From the NCBI GenBank assembly GCA_038534135.1, contig JBCAXJ010000014.1:1-64000 (forward strand): 64,000 bases of DNA, given 5' to 3'. A program made the translations under genes and the position numbers. The stretch is from Thermohalobaculum sp038534135 (GTDB lineage Bacteria > Pseudomonadota > Alphaproteobacteria > Rhodobacterales > Rhodobacteraceae). The notes below the pieces were generated by a model, which worked only from the letters and a program-made list of their open reading frames with translations, did not search any database and had not been told where the DNA came from. How positions within the stretch are numbered: the stretch's first letter is position 1; every line of letters starts with the position of its first letter. This document shows positions 16,389 to 24,635 of the stretch, in pieces.

Positions 16389-17515
16389 GCCGCGATCTGC
16401 CGGGCGATCAGCAGTTTCTGGATGTCGTCCGTGCCTTCATAGATCCGGCAGACTTTCTGGTCGCGGTAGATCCGCTCGACGTCGTAATCCGCCAGATAGC
16501 CGTAGCCGCCCAGCGTCTGGATTGCGTCCGACGTGACCTTTTCGGCCATCTCGGCGCAGAACAGTTTGGCCATGCACGCTTCCTTCAGGCAGGGCTCGCC
16601 CCGGTCCTTCTTGGCGGCGGCGTTCAGCAGCAGACCGCGCCCGGCTTCGAGTTGCGTCGCCATGTCGGCCAGCCGGAACTGCACGGCCTGCAGGTCGAAG
16701 ATCGGTTTGCCGAAGGCTGTACGCTCCTGCGCATAGGCCAGCGCCTTCTCGTAGGCGGCCTGGGCCATGCCGGTCGCCAGCGCGGCGATGCCGATCCGGC
16801 CCGATTCCAGCGACGAAAGCGCTATCGCGTAGCCTTGGCCTTCTTCGCCGATGCGGTCCTCGAACGCGATGTGCAGATCCTCGAACGCCAGGGCACAGGA
16901 ATCCGAGGCTTTCTGGCCGAGCTTTTCCTCGACCCGCACGACGTGGAAGCCATCGGCTGCGTTCTCGGTGATGAATGCCGACATGCCGCGCTTACCGGCA
17001 TCGGGATCGGTCATCGCGAACAGGATCGTCACCTTGCCGATCCGCGCGGACGAGATGAACTGCTTCGAGCCGTTCACCGTGTAACCGGTGTTGGTCTTGA
17101 CCGCCTTCGACTTGAGGTTGGAGGCGTCCGAGCCCGCCTGCGGTTCGGTCAGCGCGAACGAGCCGATGTGCTGTCCTTCGGCCAGAGGCTTGAGCCAGCG
17201 TTCCTTTTGTTCATCGCTCGCCCAGCGATCCAGCACCGCGCAGACCGGTGCATTGTGGACCGAGACCATGGTTCCGACCGAGGCATCGCCGGCGCCGATC
17301 TCGGCCAGTGCCAGGGCGTACGAGACATAGTCCGTCCCGGCACCGCCCCAATCCGGGTCGATGGTCATGCCGAGGAACCCCAGTTCTCCCAGATCGCTGA
17401 TCACATCCTGTTCGATCACACCGGCCTTTTCGCGGGCGCCAGCCGAGGGCGCCAGGCGGGTCTGAGCAAAATCGCGCGCGGTGTCGCGGATCAGGATCTG
17501 TTCTTCGGTCAGCAT
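16385..17515 (-). CDS. Acyl-CoA dehydrogenase
   Basis: 376-residue flavoprotein that introduces the alpha-beta double bond in acyl-CoA. It contains SFALTEPQAGSDASNLKSKA, VNGSKQFISSARIGKVTILF, FGKPIFDLQAVQFRLADMAT and the C-terminal QTLGGYGYLADYDVERIYRD followed by VCRIYEGTDDIQKLLIARQI, all family marks; the Glu of YEGTDDIQ fits the catalytic-base position of short/branched-chain members. The start ATG at 17515 (MLTEEQILIRDTARDF) is chosen by homology over the long upstream extension. Its ATG shares one base with the MOSC stop, and its stop overlaps the next ATG, so the three genes form a tightly coupled operon. Confidence 0.93.
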   Translation of the reverse strand: MLTEEQILIRDTARDFAQTRLAPSAGAREKAGVIEQDVISDLGELGFLGMTIDPDWGGAGTDYVSYALALAEIGAGDASVGTMVSVHNAPVCAVLDRWASDEQKERWLKPLAEGQHIGSFALTEPQAGSDASNLKSKAVKTNTGYTVNGSKQFISSARIGKVTILFAMTDPDAGKRGMSAFITENAADGFHVVRVEEKLGQKASDSCALAFEDLHIAFEDRIGEEGQGYAIALSSLESGRIGIAALATGMAQAAYEKALAYAQERTAFGKPIFDLQAVQFRLADMATQLEAGRGLLLNAAAKKDRGEPCLKEACMAKLFCAEMAEKVTSDAIQTLGGYGYLADYDVERIYRDQKVCRIYEGTDDIQKLLIARQIAA

Positions 17516-18009
17516 CACTCGGTCTCCCTGGCGGGGGGAAGCGGCGTCACGGCGTCCCCTATCTTGATCTTGCCGGGAGATAGCACCTCTGCGGTGATCC
17601 CGCCATGCCCGCGCATGGCCGTATAGCCTCCGCACCCCAGGCATTCCTCCATACGGGAACACGGGGCGCAAAGTCCGGTGCCTTGCAGCACCGCGGTCCC
17701 GATCTGGAACCGTGCCTTTCGCAATCCCAACAGATTGACGTCGGCGATCACGATGTTGCGGCGAAGCAAGGCCGGGTCAACGGCCACGAACCCGGACAAT
17801 GCCGCGATGACCGGCAGATGTTCGGCTTGCATCAGCGTGACCGCACGCTTGCCGGGCTGGTTCCGACGGTCACCAACCAGACCTGATGCGTCGATCTCGG
17901 CCCGTTGCAGGACCGTCATCAACTCTCGTCGGCCCGGGCGGGCGCCGATCCATCGGATCGTGCCCGGTTGAGAGAACGTCTCGGTCAGTCTTTGCAAATC
18001 GCCGTCCAT
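17515..18009 (-). CDS. MOSC domain protein
   Basis: 164-residue stand-alone MOSC domain, related to the C-terminal domain of molybdenum cofactor sulfurases. Family marks are GTIRWIGARPGRRELMTV, DRRNQPGKRAVTLMQAEHLP, LRRNIVIADVNLLGLRKARF and the cysteine-containing GTGLCAPCSRMEECLG; the cysteine in this region is proposed to carry sulfur in the family. It heads the three-gene minus-strand operon with acyl-CoA dehydrogenase and a DAO oxidoreductase. A direct link to those two enzymes is not evident. Confidence 0.85.
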   Translation of the reverse strand: MDGDLQRLTETFSQPGTIRWIGARPGRRELMTVLQRAEIDASGLVGDRRNQPGKRAVTLMQAEHLPVIAALSGFVAVDPALLRRNIVIADVNLLGLRKARFQIGTAVLQGTGLCAPCSRMEECLGCGGYTAMRGHGGITAEVLSPGKIKIGDAVTPLPPARETE

Positions 18010-18025
18010 TGTGCTGGCCTGGCGA

Positions 18026-19177
18026 TCAGTTCAGATAACCCATACCTCCGAGCATCATGTGCGTGCGCGGCATCGTGCTCTTTATCTTGCCGGCCAGGCT
18101 GTCCTGCAATGGGGTCCCGTTGTCGACGCATTGCGCAATCTCCGGCGCGTTCGCATACACCAGCGTTGCGTGATGGCTGTTGATGAAGAACTCGTGCGAC
18201 CGGAACGGATTGGTGACCAGATCCCTCCGGTGCTTCGAGGCCTTCTTCTTGCCGCCGAAGGTCCCGACCTTCTTGGTGTAGAAGAACCGGACCGAGGAAT
18301 AGGCCTCGATCAGTTCGATGGGGCTGAGCTTGTAGTTGCAGGTCAGCGTCGTCCCGTGGGCTTCCAGAAACTCCTGGCAAAGATGAATGCCAATCTCGCC
18401 CGTGCCCGGGCCGCGGGCATAGGCCTGGGAGGCGCTGTGGCCACCCGGCATCGGGAACAGCTCACGCGGTGTCCGCTTCGGGTTCGAGCCGATGTAATCC
18501 GGCACCACGCATTTGAACGTGCGATCCTTGGGAACGACACCCCAGCCGAACTTTGCGATGTTCTCCTGCAGGATCGAGCGATAGCTGTGCACACAGGGTG
18601 GCAAGGTCGTCGGCTTGCCCGCCCGACCGGTCGAGCCAAAGGTGCCCGAGTTCTTGAAATCGTTCACCGAGCCCGGCACCGGGTCAAACGCGAAGATGTT
18701 GACCCGGACGTTCCCAAGCGCGGTGAACCCGGCTTCCTGAATGGCATGGGCCAGCATGATGCAGCTGACACCGCCGCGGCTGAAGCCCGCGATGTTGATG
18801 TCGGCGAAGCGTTCCTCGTGCCAGGCGAGCCAAAGCCACTGCAGCGCTGTGACGATGTTCGACTGGGTGCCGCCGCCGGTCGCCGCGTTCAGGTGGTCAT
18901 TGTGCTTGTTGTTCAGCATCTTCTTCCAGGCCGACGACTTGGACTTCAGAATGCCCTTGCTGGCGTCTTTGCCCGAATCGACCATCTTCATGATCTTTTC
19001 GGTGTTCAGAATCTTGGCACCGCCGGGGCCGTCGAAGATCACGGCGCGTCCGGTCTCGTTCGGGTCGCCCGGTTTGCCGACGGTATGGTTGAACAGGTGC
19101 GGCAGGGCGTTCGTGTCGCCCATCGTGCGGTCATTGCCACTGCCGCAGAAGTAAATCGTAACGACGTCGCGTCTCAT
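18026..19177 (-). CDS. DUF2235/Tle1-like alpha/beta hydrolase, possible phospholipase effector
   Basis: 383-residue protein with an alpha/beta-hydrolase core. The N-terminus TIYFCGSGNDRTMGDTNA resembles the start of DUF2235 proteins. The nucleophile elbow GFSRGG has Ser133, the acid is probably in FAFDPVPG (Asp165), and a histidine candidate is in PMPGGHSASQ. GFSRG is the elbow of DUF2235/Tle1 phospholipases, many of them type VI secretion effectors. There is no signal peptide. No VgrG, PAAR, Hcp or obvious immunity gene is adjacent, so an effector role is only inferred. The segment just upstream of the start is AT-richer than its surroundings. Confidence 0.65.
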   Translation of the reverse strand: MRRDVVTIYFCGSGNDRTMGDTNALPHLFNHTVGKPGDPNETGRAVIFDGPGGAKILNTEKIMKMVDSGKDASKGILKSKSSAWKKMLNNKHNDHLNAATGGGTQSNIVTALQWLWLAWHEERFADINIAGFSRGGVSCIMLAHAIQEAGFTALGNVRVNIFAFDPVPGSVNDFKNSGTFGSTGRAGKPTTLPPCVHSYRSILQENIAKFGWGVVPKDRTFKCVVPDYIGSNPKRTPRELFPMPGGHSASQAYARGPGTGEIGIHLCQEFLEAHGTTLTCNYKLSPIELIEAYSSVRFFYTKKVGTFGGKKKASKHRRDLVTNPFRSHEFFINSHHATLVYANAPEIAQCVDNGTPLQDSLAGKIKSTMPRTHMMLGGMGYLN

Positions 19178-19321
19178 GTCTTGATATCTCCCCTCGCTGC
19201 CAAATCTGCAATGTAACCTTCAATATGACATTTGTAGTCACAGTTTTTGATGACTTGCAAGGATGTAATCTGAACAATTTGACCAGTTGGTCTGCGCCCA
19301 GCCCGTTCGGGGACGCGCTTC

Positions 19322-19336
19322 ACCCGCTTCGCGGGT
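19322..19336. terminator. Short GC hairpin downstream of the phosphoesterase
   Basis: ACCCGC at 19322-19327 pairs with GCGGGT at 19331-19336 around a 3-base loop, 44 bases past the minus-strand stop of the phosphoesterase. There is no U-tract, so termination is uncertain. The surrounding 202-base gap (19178-19379) holds no gene I can support; its first half is AT-rich and probably carries the promoter of the DUF2235-like gene. Confidence 0.3.
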
Positions 19337-19379
19337 CGGTCTTGCGAAGGATACGCAGGGTGCGGAGCGTGATGCTGGC

Positions 19380-20066
19380 TTACCCGACGGTCAGAAATCG
19401 CGGGGCTGTGCCAGGGTCCAGGATCACCGCTGTCAGCACGCCCCCCATGACCGCTCCGGTATCGATCCCGATCCTGTTCGGCCGCAGCACCGGATGTTCG
19501 GTCGGCGTGTGTCCGTGCACCACGATTGCCCCGTGATCGGCATCGCTTTCGAGAAACTCATAGCGGATCCACATCAGATCCTTATCGCGCTGCTGGTCCA
19601 GTGGCAGTCCCGGCTTCACGCCCGCATGGGCGAAAAAGTAGCCACTGGCGTGATGGCTGAGCGGCAGGTTCTCCAGCCATGCGATCCGCTCGGGACCGAG
19701 TGCTGTCCGCAAGGCGTCGGGCGAGAACCCGTGCGCGTCGAGCGCATAGCCCAGATCGTGCAGCGTCATGTCCCCGCCATTGCGGATCCATCGGGTCCAG
19801 ACAGAGGAGCTGTCCGTACCCAGGCAGTCCAGCATCATTGCCTCGTGATTGCCCTTCAGGCAGATGCATTCAACACTCGGCAGGCCGAGCATCAGACGGT
19901 CGATGACGGCGATGTTCTGACGCCCGCGATCAACGTAATCGCCAATGTGCACGACGGTCGCATTGTTGGCCCCGAATGCCCGCGCATGGTCGAGGATACG
20001 GTCATGCATTTCGGCCAGCAGACCGTCACAGCCGTGGACATCGCCGATGGCGAAGATCAGCGACAC
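19380..20066 (-). CDS. Metallophosphoesterase (PPP-type Ser/Thr phosphatase-like)
   Basis: 228-residue calcineurin-like phosphoesterase with the complete dimetal site: FAIGDVHGC, VHIGDYVDRG, LKGNHEAMM, then FAHAG and VVHGHTP. This set is typical of bacterial PPP-family protein phosphatases and Ap4A hydrolase-like enzymes. The start is the GTG at 20066 giving MSLIFAIGDVHG, with the first motif six residues in. It is the last gene of a minus-strand run with the YunG-like and rhodanese genes. The physiological substrate cannot be told from sequence. Confidence 0.88.
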   Translation of the reverse strand: MSLIFAIGDVHGCDGLLAEMHDRILDHARAFGANNATVVHIGDYVDRGRQNIAVIDRLMLGLPSVECICLKGNHEAMMLDCLGTDSSSVWTRWIRNGGDMTLHDLGYALDAHGFSPDALRTALGPERIAWLENLPLSHHASGYFFAHAGVKPGLPLDQQRDKDLMWIRYEFLESDADHGAIVVHGHTPTEHPVLRPNRIGIDTGAVMGGVLTAVILDPGTAPRFLTVG

Positions 20067-20106
20067 AGATTACGCAACTCGGCGCGGCGCCGGACCGGAG
20101 CCGCCA

Positions 20107-20484
20107 TTACGGATGCTCGCCGGACGACTGTCCGCCCGATGGTTGCTTGCCCAGATATCGTGCGACCGCTGCGCCGAGACACCGGTACTGTTCGGCGTTC
20201 GTATCGGCGAATGCCTCGTCGCGGTTCGAGGGGATATCGGAATACGCAATAGCTGCCTCGAACTGGCTGTCGGTAAAGTCGACCCGTTCCCCGTCGATCC
20301 GGTTGTAGAAGTGCCAGATATCGCCGAACCGGGTCTTCAGGATCTCGCCGCCCAGATGATCGGACGCCACCAGGATTGAGACGCCACAATGACCGGCGAC
20401 AGGGCGTTCCGGCGTCCAGAGCGTGCTCGATCCGGGTCCCCAGGACGCCTCCAGCGCTTTCCGAACATGCGCGATCCGGCCCAA
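20107..20484 (-). CDS. YunG-like small protein
   Basis: 125-residue protein. The central segment GHCGVSILVASDHLGGEILK followed by GDIWHFYNRIDGERVDFTDS matches the YunG-like family, a small conserved group of unknown function with a conserved Cys and a His-Tyr-Asn motif. It has the layout of a cysteine-containing hydrolase fold, but activity is not established. The only start in frame is a TTG at 20484, 5 bases after the rhodanese stop, implying coupling to that gene; this makes the exact start less certain. Confidence 0.7.
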   Translation of the reverse strand: MGRIAHVRKALEASWGPGSSTLWTPERPVAGHCGVSILVASDHLGGEILKTRFGDIWHFYNRIDGERVDFTDSQFEAAIAYSDIPSNRDEAFADTNAEQYRCLGAAVARYLGKQPSGGQSSGEHP

Positions 20485-20489
20485 AGGCC

Positions 20490-20885
20490 TCAGCCTTTCT
20501 TCGAGGGTTTCTCACCCACCGGGCCACCGGCTTTCTTCCAGCCGCCGAACCCGTCGGTGATGTGGCTGACATTCTCCAGCCCCATCTCCTGCGCCACCTG
20601 CGCCGAGAGCGCTGAGCGCCAGCCCGAGGCGCAATAGAAGACAAACTTGTTGCCGGTCTGGAACTGTTCCTTGGCGTAGGGCGATTCAGGATCGATCCAG
20701 AACTCCAGCATTCCGCGCGGGCAGTGGAAAGCCCCCGGGATCATGCCCTCGCGTTCCAGTTCGCGCGGGTCGCGCAGATCGACGAACGTGACGCCGTCGG
20801 CGCCGTGCTGGCCCAGCAGCTCGTTGGCTGGCGCGTGCTCGACAACCTCGTTTGCAGCGGCCACCATATCCTTGACGCGTTTCAT
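20490..20885 (-). CDS. Rhodanese-like sulfurtransferase
   Basis: 131-residue single-domain rhodanese, which transfers sulfane sulfur through a persulfide on an active-site cysteine. VTFVDLRDPRELEREGMIPG is the substrate-facing N-terminal motif, and VFYCASGWRSALSA contains the active Cys85 in a six-residue loop followed by arginine. The C-terminus has DGFGGWKKAGGPV, a usual rhodanese ending. The start ATG at 20885 follows GAGGGGAC. It is unrelated in detail to the second rhodanese at 32081, whose loop is CRAGPRS. Confidence 0.88.
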   Translation of the reverse strand: MKRVKDMVAAANEVVEHAPANELLGQHGADGVTFVDLRDPRELEREGMIPGAFHCPRGMLEFWIDPESPYAKEQFQTGNKFVFYCASGWRSALSAQVAQEMGLENVSHITDGFGGWKKAGGPVGEKPSKKG

Positions 20886-20895
20886 GATTGTCCCC

Positions 20896-21423
20896 TCATG
20901 CCGGGCAGACGATCACCTGTGACACGCCGCCATGCGCTTCTATGAATCCGTAGAGTACCAAGCATCCGAGGATAAGGATTGCAAGCACCCCCTGCGAGCT
21001 GTGCAGGCTGAGAGCATCCACCACCTTGGCAATCCGGTTCTTCGCGAAGTGCTCGTCACGCAAGAAATCCTGATAGAGGTTCGGTCCGATCCCCAACGCG
21101 TTCAGTTCCTTGTCGAACATGTACTGGATGTAGCGTCCGTGCTTGGTGATGTTCCAGTTGACGATCCAGATGTAGAGGAAGACGAGGACCGCGAGGAAGC
21201 CGGGGATCAGGACGATGGTCTCGAACGGATACACGCACAGGAAGCGCTTGTCCTCGATCGACAGAATGAATGCAAAGAAGGCGAAGAACCCGGCGAAGCT
21301 GTAGCGCAGAATCTCGAACCTCCGCGACTGGCCGGTTCTGATGTGATCGACATGGGCCTCGAAATTGTTGATCAGGAAGTCACGGCGCGCGGCTTCTTTC
21401 GACACGGGTGTGTTTGAGTTCAT
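20896..21423 (-). CDS. Four-helix membrane protein of unknown function
   Basis: 175-residue inner-membrane protein. Hydrophobic segments are ILRYSFAGFFAFFAFILSI, ETIVLIPGFLAVLVFLYIWI and the C-terminal GVLAILILGCLVLYGFIEAH. A soluble stretch in between has FDKELNALGIGPNLYQDFLR. I do not recognise the family. The start is placed at the ATG at 21423 (MNSNTPVSKEAARRD) with GGGAGC upstream; an in-frame ATG at 21465 would add 14 residues of no visible value. It precedes the rhodanese by 10 bases and is likely in the same operon. Confidence 0.7.
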   Translation of the reverse strand: MNSNTPVSKEAARRDFLINNFEAHVDHIRTGQSRRFEILRYSFAGFFAFFAFILSIEDKRFLCVYPFETIVLIPGFLAVLVFLYIWIVNWNITKHGRYIQYMFDKELNALGIGPNLYQDFLRDEHFAKNRIAKVVDALSLHSSQGVLAILILGCLVLYGFIEAHGGVSQVIVCPA

Positions 21424-21558
21424 GACGATTGCTCCCGCATGGCGGATCCGGAACCAGTCGTTCATGATACAGTGTGTGCACGCCTGCCGGAAATCCTGGC
21501 GGTATCGATGCAGGGTTTCCGGTCTGGTTGGTGGATGAGACCCCGCCCGGATGGGGCG

Positions 21559-22152
21559 TTATTCGTCCGTCTGGATCGCCTCGACCTCAATGATCAGCTG
21601 AACCTCGTCCCCGACGATCCCGCCCAGCGCATAGGTCATCCCGAAATCCGACCGTTTGATCGTGGTCCGCGCCGAAATTCCCATCGTCTGCTTCTTGTGC
21701 CCGAACGGATAGGGTGCGGCCTTGTTCAGCGTGACATCGAGCGTCACCGGCTGCGTGACACCGCGCACCGTCAGATCGCCGGTCACCGTGCCTGCGGTGT
21801 CGCTCGCCGCCTCGCCGCCAGTCGCCGTGAAGATGATCAACGGATGCGCCTTGCTGTCCAGAAAGTCCTTGTTGCGGATGTGGTCGTCCCGGCGTTCGTC
21901 GTTCGAAAAGACCGAGGTCGCGTCGATCTCGACACTGACGGTCCCAAGCTCGCGGGTTTCCTCGTTGTAGATGAACGAACCTTCGGTCTTCAGGAACTTG
22001 CCCAGCGTCTTGGCGTAGCCGATGTGATCAACCAGGAAGGCGATCGTTGTGTGGGATGGATCGATTTCAAAGGTGCGGGGGGCTGCGTTGGTCGCAGTGG
22101 CGGTGGCGGTCATCGCGAACAGCGCAAGTGCGGCAGCGGTACGGCGGATCAT
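21559..22152 (-). CDS. YceI family periplasmic protein
   Basis: 197-residue YceI-like protein with a signal peptide (MIRRTAAALALFAMTATATA, then TNAAP). The mature lipocalin-like domain shows family marks: FEIDPSHTTIAFLVDHIGYA, VEIDATSVFSNDERRDDHIR, FLDSKAHPLIIFTATGGE, GDLTVRGVTQPVTLDVTLN and the final RSDFGMTYALGGIVGDEVQL. Family members bind isoprenoid lipids and are often acid- or stress-induced. GGAGACC precedes the ATG at 22152. It is monocistronic or ends the DddL unit; the gap to DddL is 98 bases. Confidence 0.93.
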   Translation of the reverse strand: MIRRTAAALALFAMTATATATNAAPRTFEIDPSHTTIAFLVDHIGYAKTLGKFLKTEGSFIYNEETRELGTVSVEIDATSVFSNDERRDDHIRNKDFLDSKAHPLIIFTATGGEAASDTAGTVTGDLTVRGVTQPVTLDVTLNKAAPYPFGHKKQTMGISARTTIKRSDFGMTYALGGIVGDEVQLIIEVEAIQTDE

Positions 22153-22250
22153 GTCAGGTCTCCGTTCTGGAATGTCGCATCCTATGACATTTAGAACTGA
22201 GGCGCCGTTGCCAAGCCCGTGCCGATACCAATTCCGCGAGCGGTGGCGCT

Positions 22251-22922
22251 TTATGCTTTGCGCGGCGCGCGGGTGAACACCATCTGCTGGTCGGCAAGTT
22301 TGGTTTTCGGTCCGTGCCAGGCATAGGCCAGCAGCGCGGGTTCGCGATCGCTGACCGTGATCCGGTGCGTCCGGCCCGGCGGGTTGAAGATCAACGATCC
22401 GGGCGCCCAGACGCCCTCGTCATTTTCGCTGACGGTGCCTGACAGGACATAGTAACTCTCTGTCAGCCCGTCATGCGCGTGTGCAGGGTACGTGCATTTC
22501 GGACCGAACAGCACCAGGCCCAAGGTCAATTCCGGGCTGAGGACAGGTCCGCGATTTCCAACGATTTCGGCAAATGCGTATTTCTTTGCCAGCCCGCGCG
22601 GGACCTTTTCATAGCCATAGAGCCACGAAAGCTGCGGCAGCACGGCGTCCAGGGTACGGATGATCGGCCGGGTCGGCCCCTCGCGCCCGTTGTCCATGGC
22701 ACGGCGTAGGTGCACCGTGACCGGTTTGTCTTCAGGTTCGTGTTCGGCGACCTCGGCATCCGATTCGAGGACTTTCGAGATCGTCTCGCGCACCACCCGC
22801 TGATGCGAGCGGATCTTGCCGGAACCGCCTGCGCCGGACCGGCGGTAAAGCTCGCGGATCTCACGCAGCAGATAGATCCAGTCCGGGTTGCTCGCGAGTG
22901 TCATCATGTGTGCGCCAATCAT
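22251..22922 (-). CDS. dddL: DddL-type DMSP lyase (cupin)
   Basis: 223-residue protein that I assign to DddL, a metal-dependent cupin cleaving dimethylsulfoniopropionate to dimethyl sulfide and acrylate. The N-terminal half has WIYLLREIRELYRRSGAGGS and SWLYGYEKVPRGLAKKYAFA; the cupin half has TLGLVLFGPKCTYPAHAHDG, ESYYVLSGTVSENDEGVWAP and RTHRITVSDREPALLAYAWH. The histidines of YPAHAH, the glutamate of ESYY and the histidine of RTHRI form the metal site. This arrangement agrees with DddL of roseobacters as I remember it; other cupins (DddQ, DddW) space these residues differently. The first ATG (22922) lacks a good RBS, so the ATG at 22904 is an alternative. Confidence 0.75.
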   Translation of the reverse strand: MIGAHMMTLASNPDWIYLLREIRELYRRSGAGGSGKIRSHQRVVRETISKVLESDAEVAEHEPEDKPVTVHLRRAMDNGREGPTRPIIRTLDAVLPQLSWLYGYEKVPRGLAKKYAFAEIVGNRGPVLSPELTLGLVLFGPKCTYPAHAHDGLTESYYVLSGTVSENDEGVWAPGSLIFNPPGRTHRITVSDREPALLAYAWHGPKTKLADQQMVFTRAPRKA

Positions 22923-23035
22923 GGAATGCTGCGGCGCAATATAATCGGTTTCGCAGAGACTGTAAGAGCCGTTCTGCGGTTTCTTTGTGTAATTTTGATC
23001 TTGCGGGCGTCAGCGCCGCCCTTGGGCGAGCCTAG

Positions 23036-23272
23036 CTATTTGAATCCGAACTCTTTGCGAAGGATTTGCCAAAGATCACGAGCTGATTCTTCCGTGAACT
23101 GGAGCGTCTGGCTTTGTTTTCCGGGCTTCTCGCGATGTTGCGAACCGTATGTATCGATCTGCAAGATGCGATTGCCGTCGATCTCCCCTCTGATGTACAG
23201 GCATTCCACCTGAGTTGGTTGGAGAGACTTGATTGCCCGTTCGCCTTTGACAAACTTTCTAACGACCGCCAT
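23036..23272 (-). CDS. Small conserved protein of unknown function
   Basis: 78 residues, starting 3 bases after the thiolase stop, so surely co-transcribed and probably coupled. It reads MAVVRKFVKGERAIKSLQPT, then VECLYIRGEIDGNRILQIDT and YGSQHREKPGKQSQTLQFTE, ending with a helix SARDLWQILRKEFGF. The pattern (IQIDTYGS..R...GKQSQTLQ followed by a helix with Ala-Arg) recurs, as I recall, in small bacterial proteins of unknown role found beside many unrelated genes. No nucleic-acid-binding or catalytic motif is seen. The 113 bases beyond its stop show nothing further. Confidence 0.65.
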   Translation of the reverse strand: MAVVRKFVKGERAIKSLQPTQVECLYIRGEIDGNRILQIDTYGSQHREKPGKQSQTLQFTEESARDLWQILRKEFGFK

Positions 23273-23275
23273 GCC

Positions 23276-24451
23276 TTAACCTCGCTCGATCGTCACCGCG
23301 GTTCCTTCGCCGCCTCCGATGCACAGGCTGGCGACGCCCTTCTTGACATCGCGCCGCTCCATCTCGTGCAGCAGGGTGACGATGATCCGGGCACCCGACG
23401 CCCCGATCGGATGGCCCAGCGCACAGGCGCCGCCGTTCACGTTCACCTTCTCGCGGTCCAGGTTCAGGTCACGCATCGCGGCCATCGGCACGACGGCAAA
23501 GGCTTCGTTGATCTCCCAGAGATCGACGTCCTCGACCGCCCAGCCCGCCTTGTCCAGCGCCTTGCGGATCGCCGGAATCGGTGCGGTGGTGAACAACCCG
23601 GGCTCCTGCGCGTGGCTGGCGTGCGACCGGATGCGCGCGCGGATCTTGTGGCCATCGGCCTCGCTCTCGCGCATCAGGACAAGTGCCGCCGCACCGTCCG
23701 AGATGGACGAGGAATTGGCGGGCGTCACGGTCCCGCCGTCGCGGAAGGCCGGTTTCAGGGTCGGGATCTTGTCGGGCCGGGCATTGCGCGGCTGTTCGTC
23801 CGAGGCGATCTCGACAGCGCCCTTCCGGGTCTTGATCGTGACCGGTGTGATCTCACGCTCGAAGTATCCGTCTTCCTGCGCCTTCAATGCTCCGGCCAGC
23901 GAGGCCAGCGCATAGTCGTCCTGCGATTCGCGGGTGAACTGAAAGCTCTCGGCACAATCCTCGGCAAAGGTGCCCATCAGGCGGCCCTTGTCATAGGCAT
24001 CCTCGAGCCCGTCCAGGAACATGTGGTCCTTCATCTCGGCATGGCCGAGCCGCGCGCCGCTGCGCATTTTCGGCACGACGTAAGGCGCGTTGGTCATGCT
24101 CTCCATGCCGCCCGCAACGACGACGCTGCCCTCGCCCGCGCGCAGGGCGTCCATGCCCATCATCACGGTCTTCATGCCGCTGCCGCACATCTTGTTGACC
24201 GTCGTGCAGGGCACGTCCTTGGGCAGGCCGGCACCGAATGCCGCCTGACGCGCCGGCGCCTGTCCCTGACCGGCGGGGAGGACGCAGCCCATCAGCACCT
24301 CGTCGACCGAGGCTGCATCGAGGCCCGAGCGGTCCAATGCCGCCTTGATCGCGGCCGAGCCCAATTCGGGTGCCGTGGCGCCGCTCAACTCGCCCTGGAA
24401 GCCACCCATGGGTGTACGGGCAGCACCGACGATGACGATGGGATCGGACAT
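23276..24451 (-). CDS. Acetyl-CoA C-acetyltransferase (thiolase)
   Basis: 391-residue biosynthetic-type thiolase that condenses two acetyl-CoA or cleaves acetoacetyl-CoA/3-ketoacyl-CoA. The catalytic residues are in place: nucleophilic Cys in TVNKMCGSGMKTVMMG, the His in NEAF/NVNGGACALGHPIGAS and the second Cys in ASLCIGGGEGTAVTIE. The start at 24451 (MSDPIVIVGAARTPMGGF) is preceded by AGGAGC, and homology begins there; the open frame to 24496 is not used. Downstream, 3 bases away, is a small conserved gene on the same strand. PhaA, AtoB or BktB cannot be separated from sequence alone; no phaB or phaC is nearby. Confidence 0.93.
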   Translation of the reverse strand: MSDPIVIVGAARTPMGGFQGELSGATAPELGSAAIKAALDRSGLDAASVDEVLMGCVLPAGQGQAPARQAAFGAGLPKDVPCTTVNKMCGSGMKTVMMGMDALRAGEGSVVVAGGMESMTNAPYVVPKMRSGARLGHAEMKDHMFLDGLEDAYDKGRLMGTFAEDCAESFQFTRESQDDYALASLAGALKAQEDGYFEREITPVTIKTRKGAVEIASDEQPRNARPDKIPTLKPAFRDGGTVTPANSSSISDGAAALVLMRESEADGHKIRARIRSHASHAQEPGLFTTAPIPAIRKALDKAGWAVEDVDLWEINEAFAVVPMAAMRDLNLDREKVNVNGGACALGHPIGASGARIIVTLLHEMERRDVKKGVASLCIGGGEGTAVTIERG

Positions 24452-24635
24452 GGCATCGCTCCTGAAGATCAATTGTTCGGTGCTGCGTAGCGCCACTTTA
24501 GAGGATCCTCAAGGCTCGGCTGGGCCTTCAACCCAACGTTGATCATTGTGTACTTTGCGAATCAATCTTGAAGTGTTAAAATTGCGTTACTGCCTAATAT
24601 TGTTTGTAATAAGTCGCTCGAAATGTGAGGATTCT

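Noticed and set aside
23036..23272. Calling the 78-residue protein after thiolase a methionyl-tRNA formyltransferase
   Set aside because: Some databases may use such a name for the family, but the protein is far too short and lacks the formyltransferase domain.
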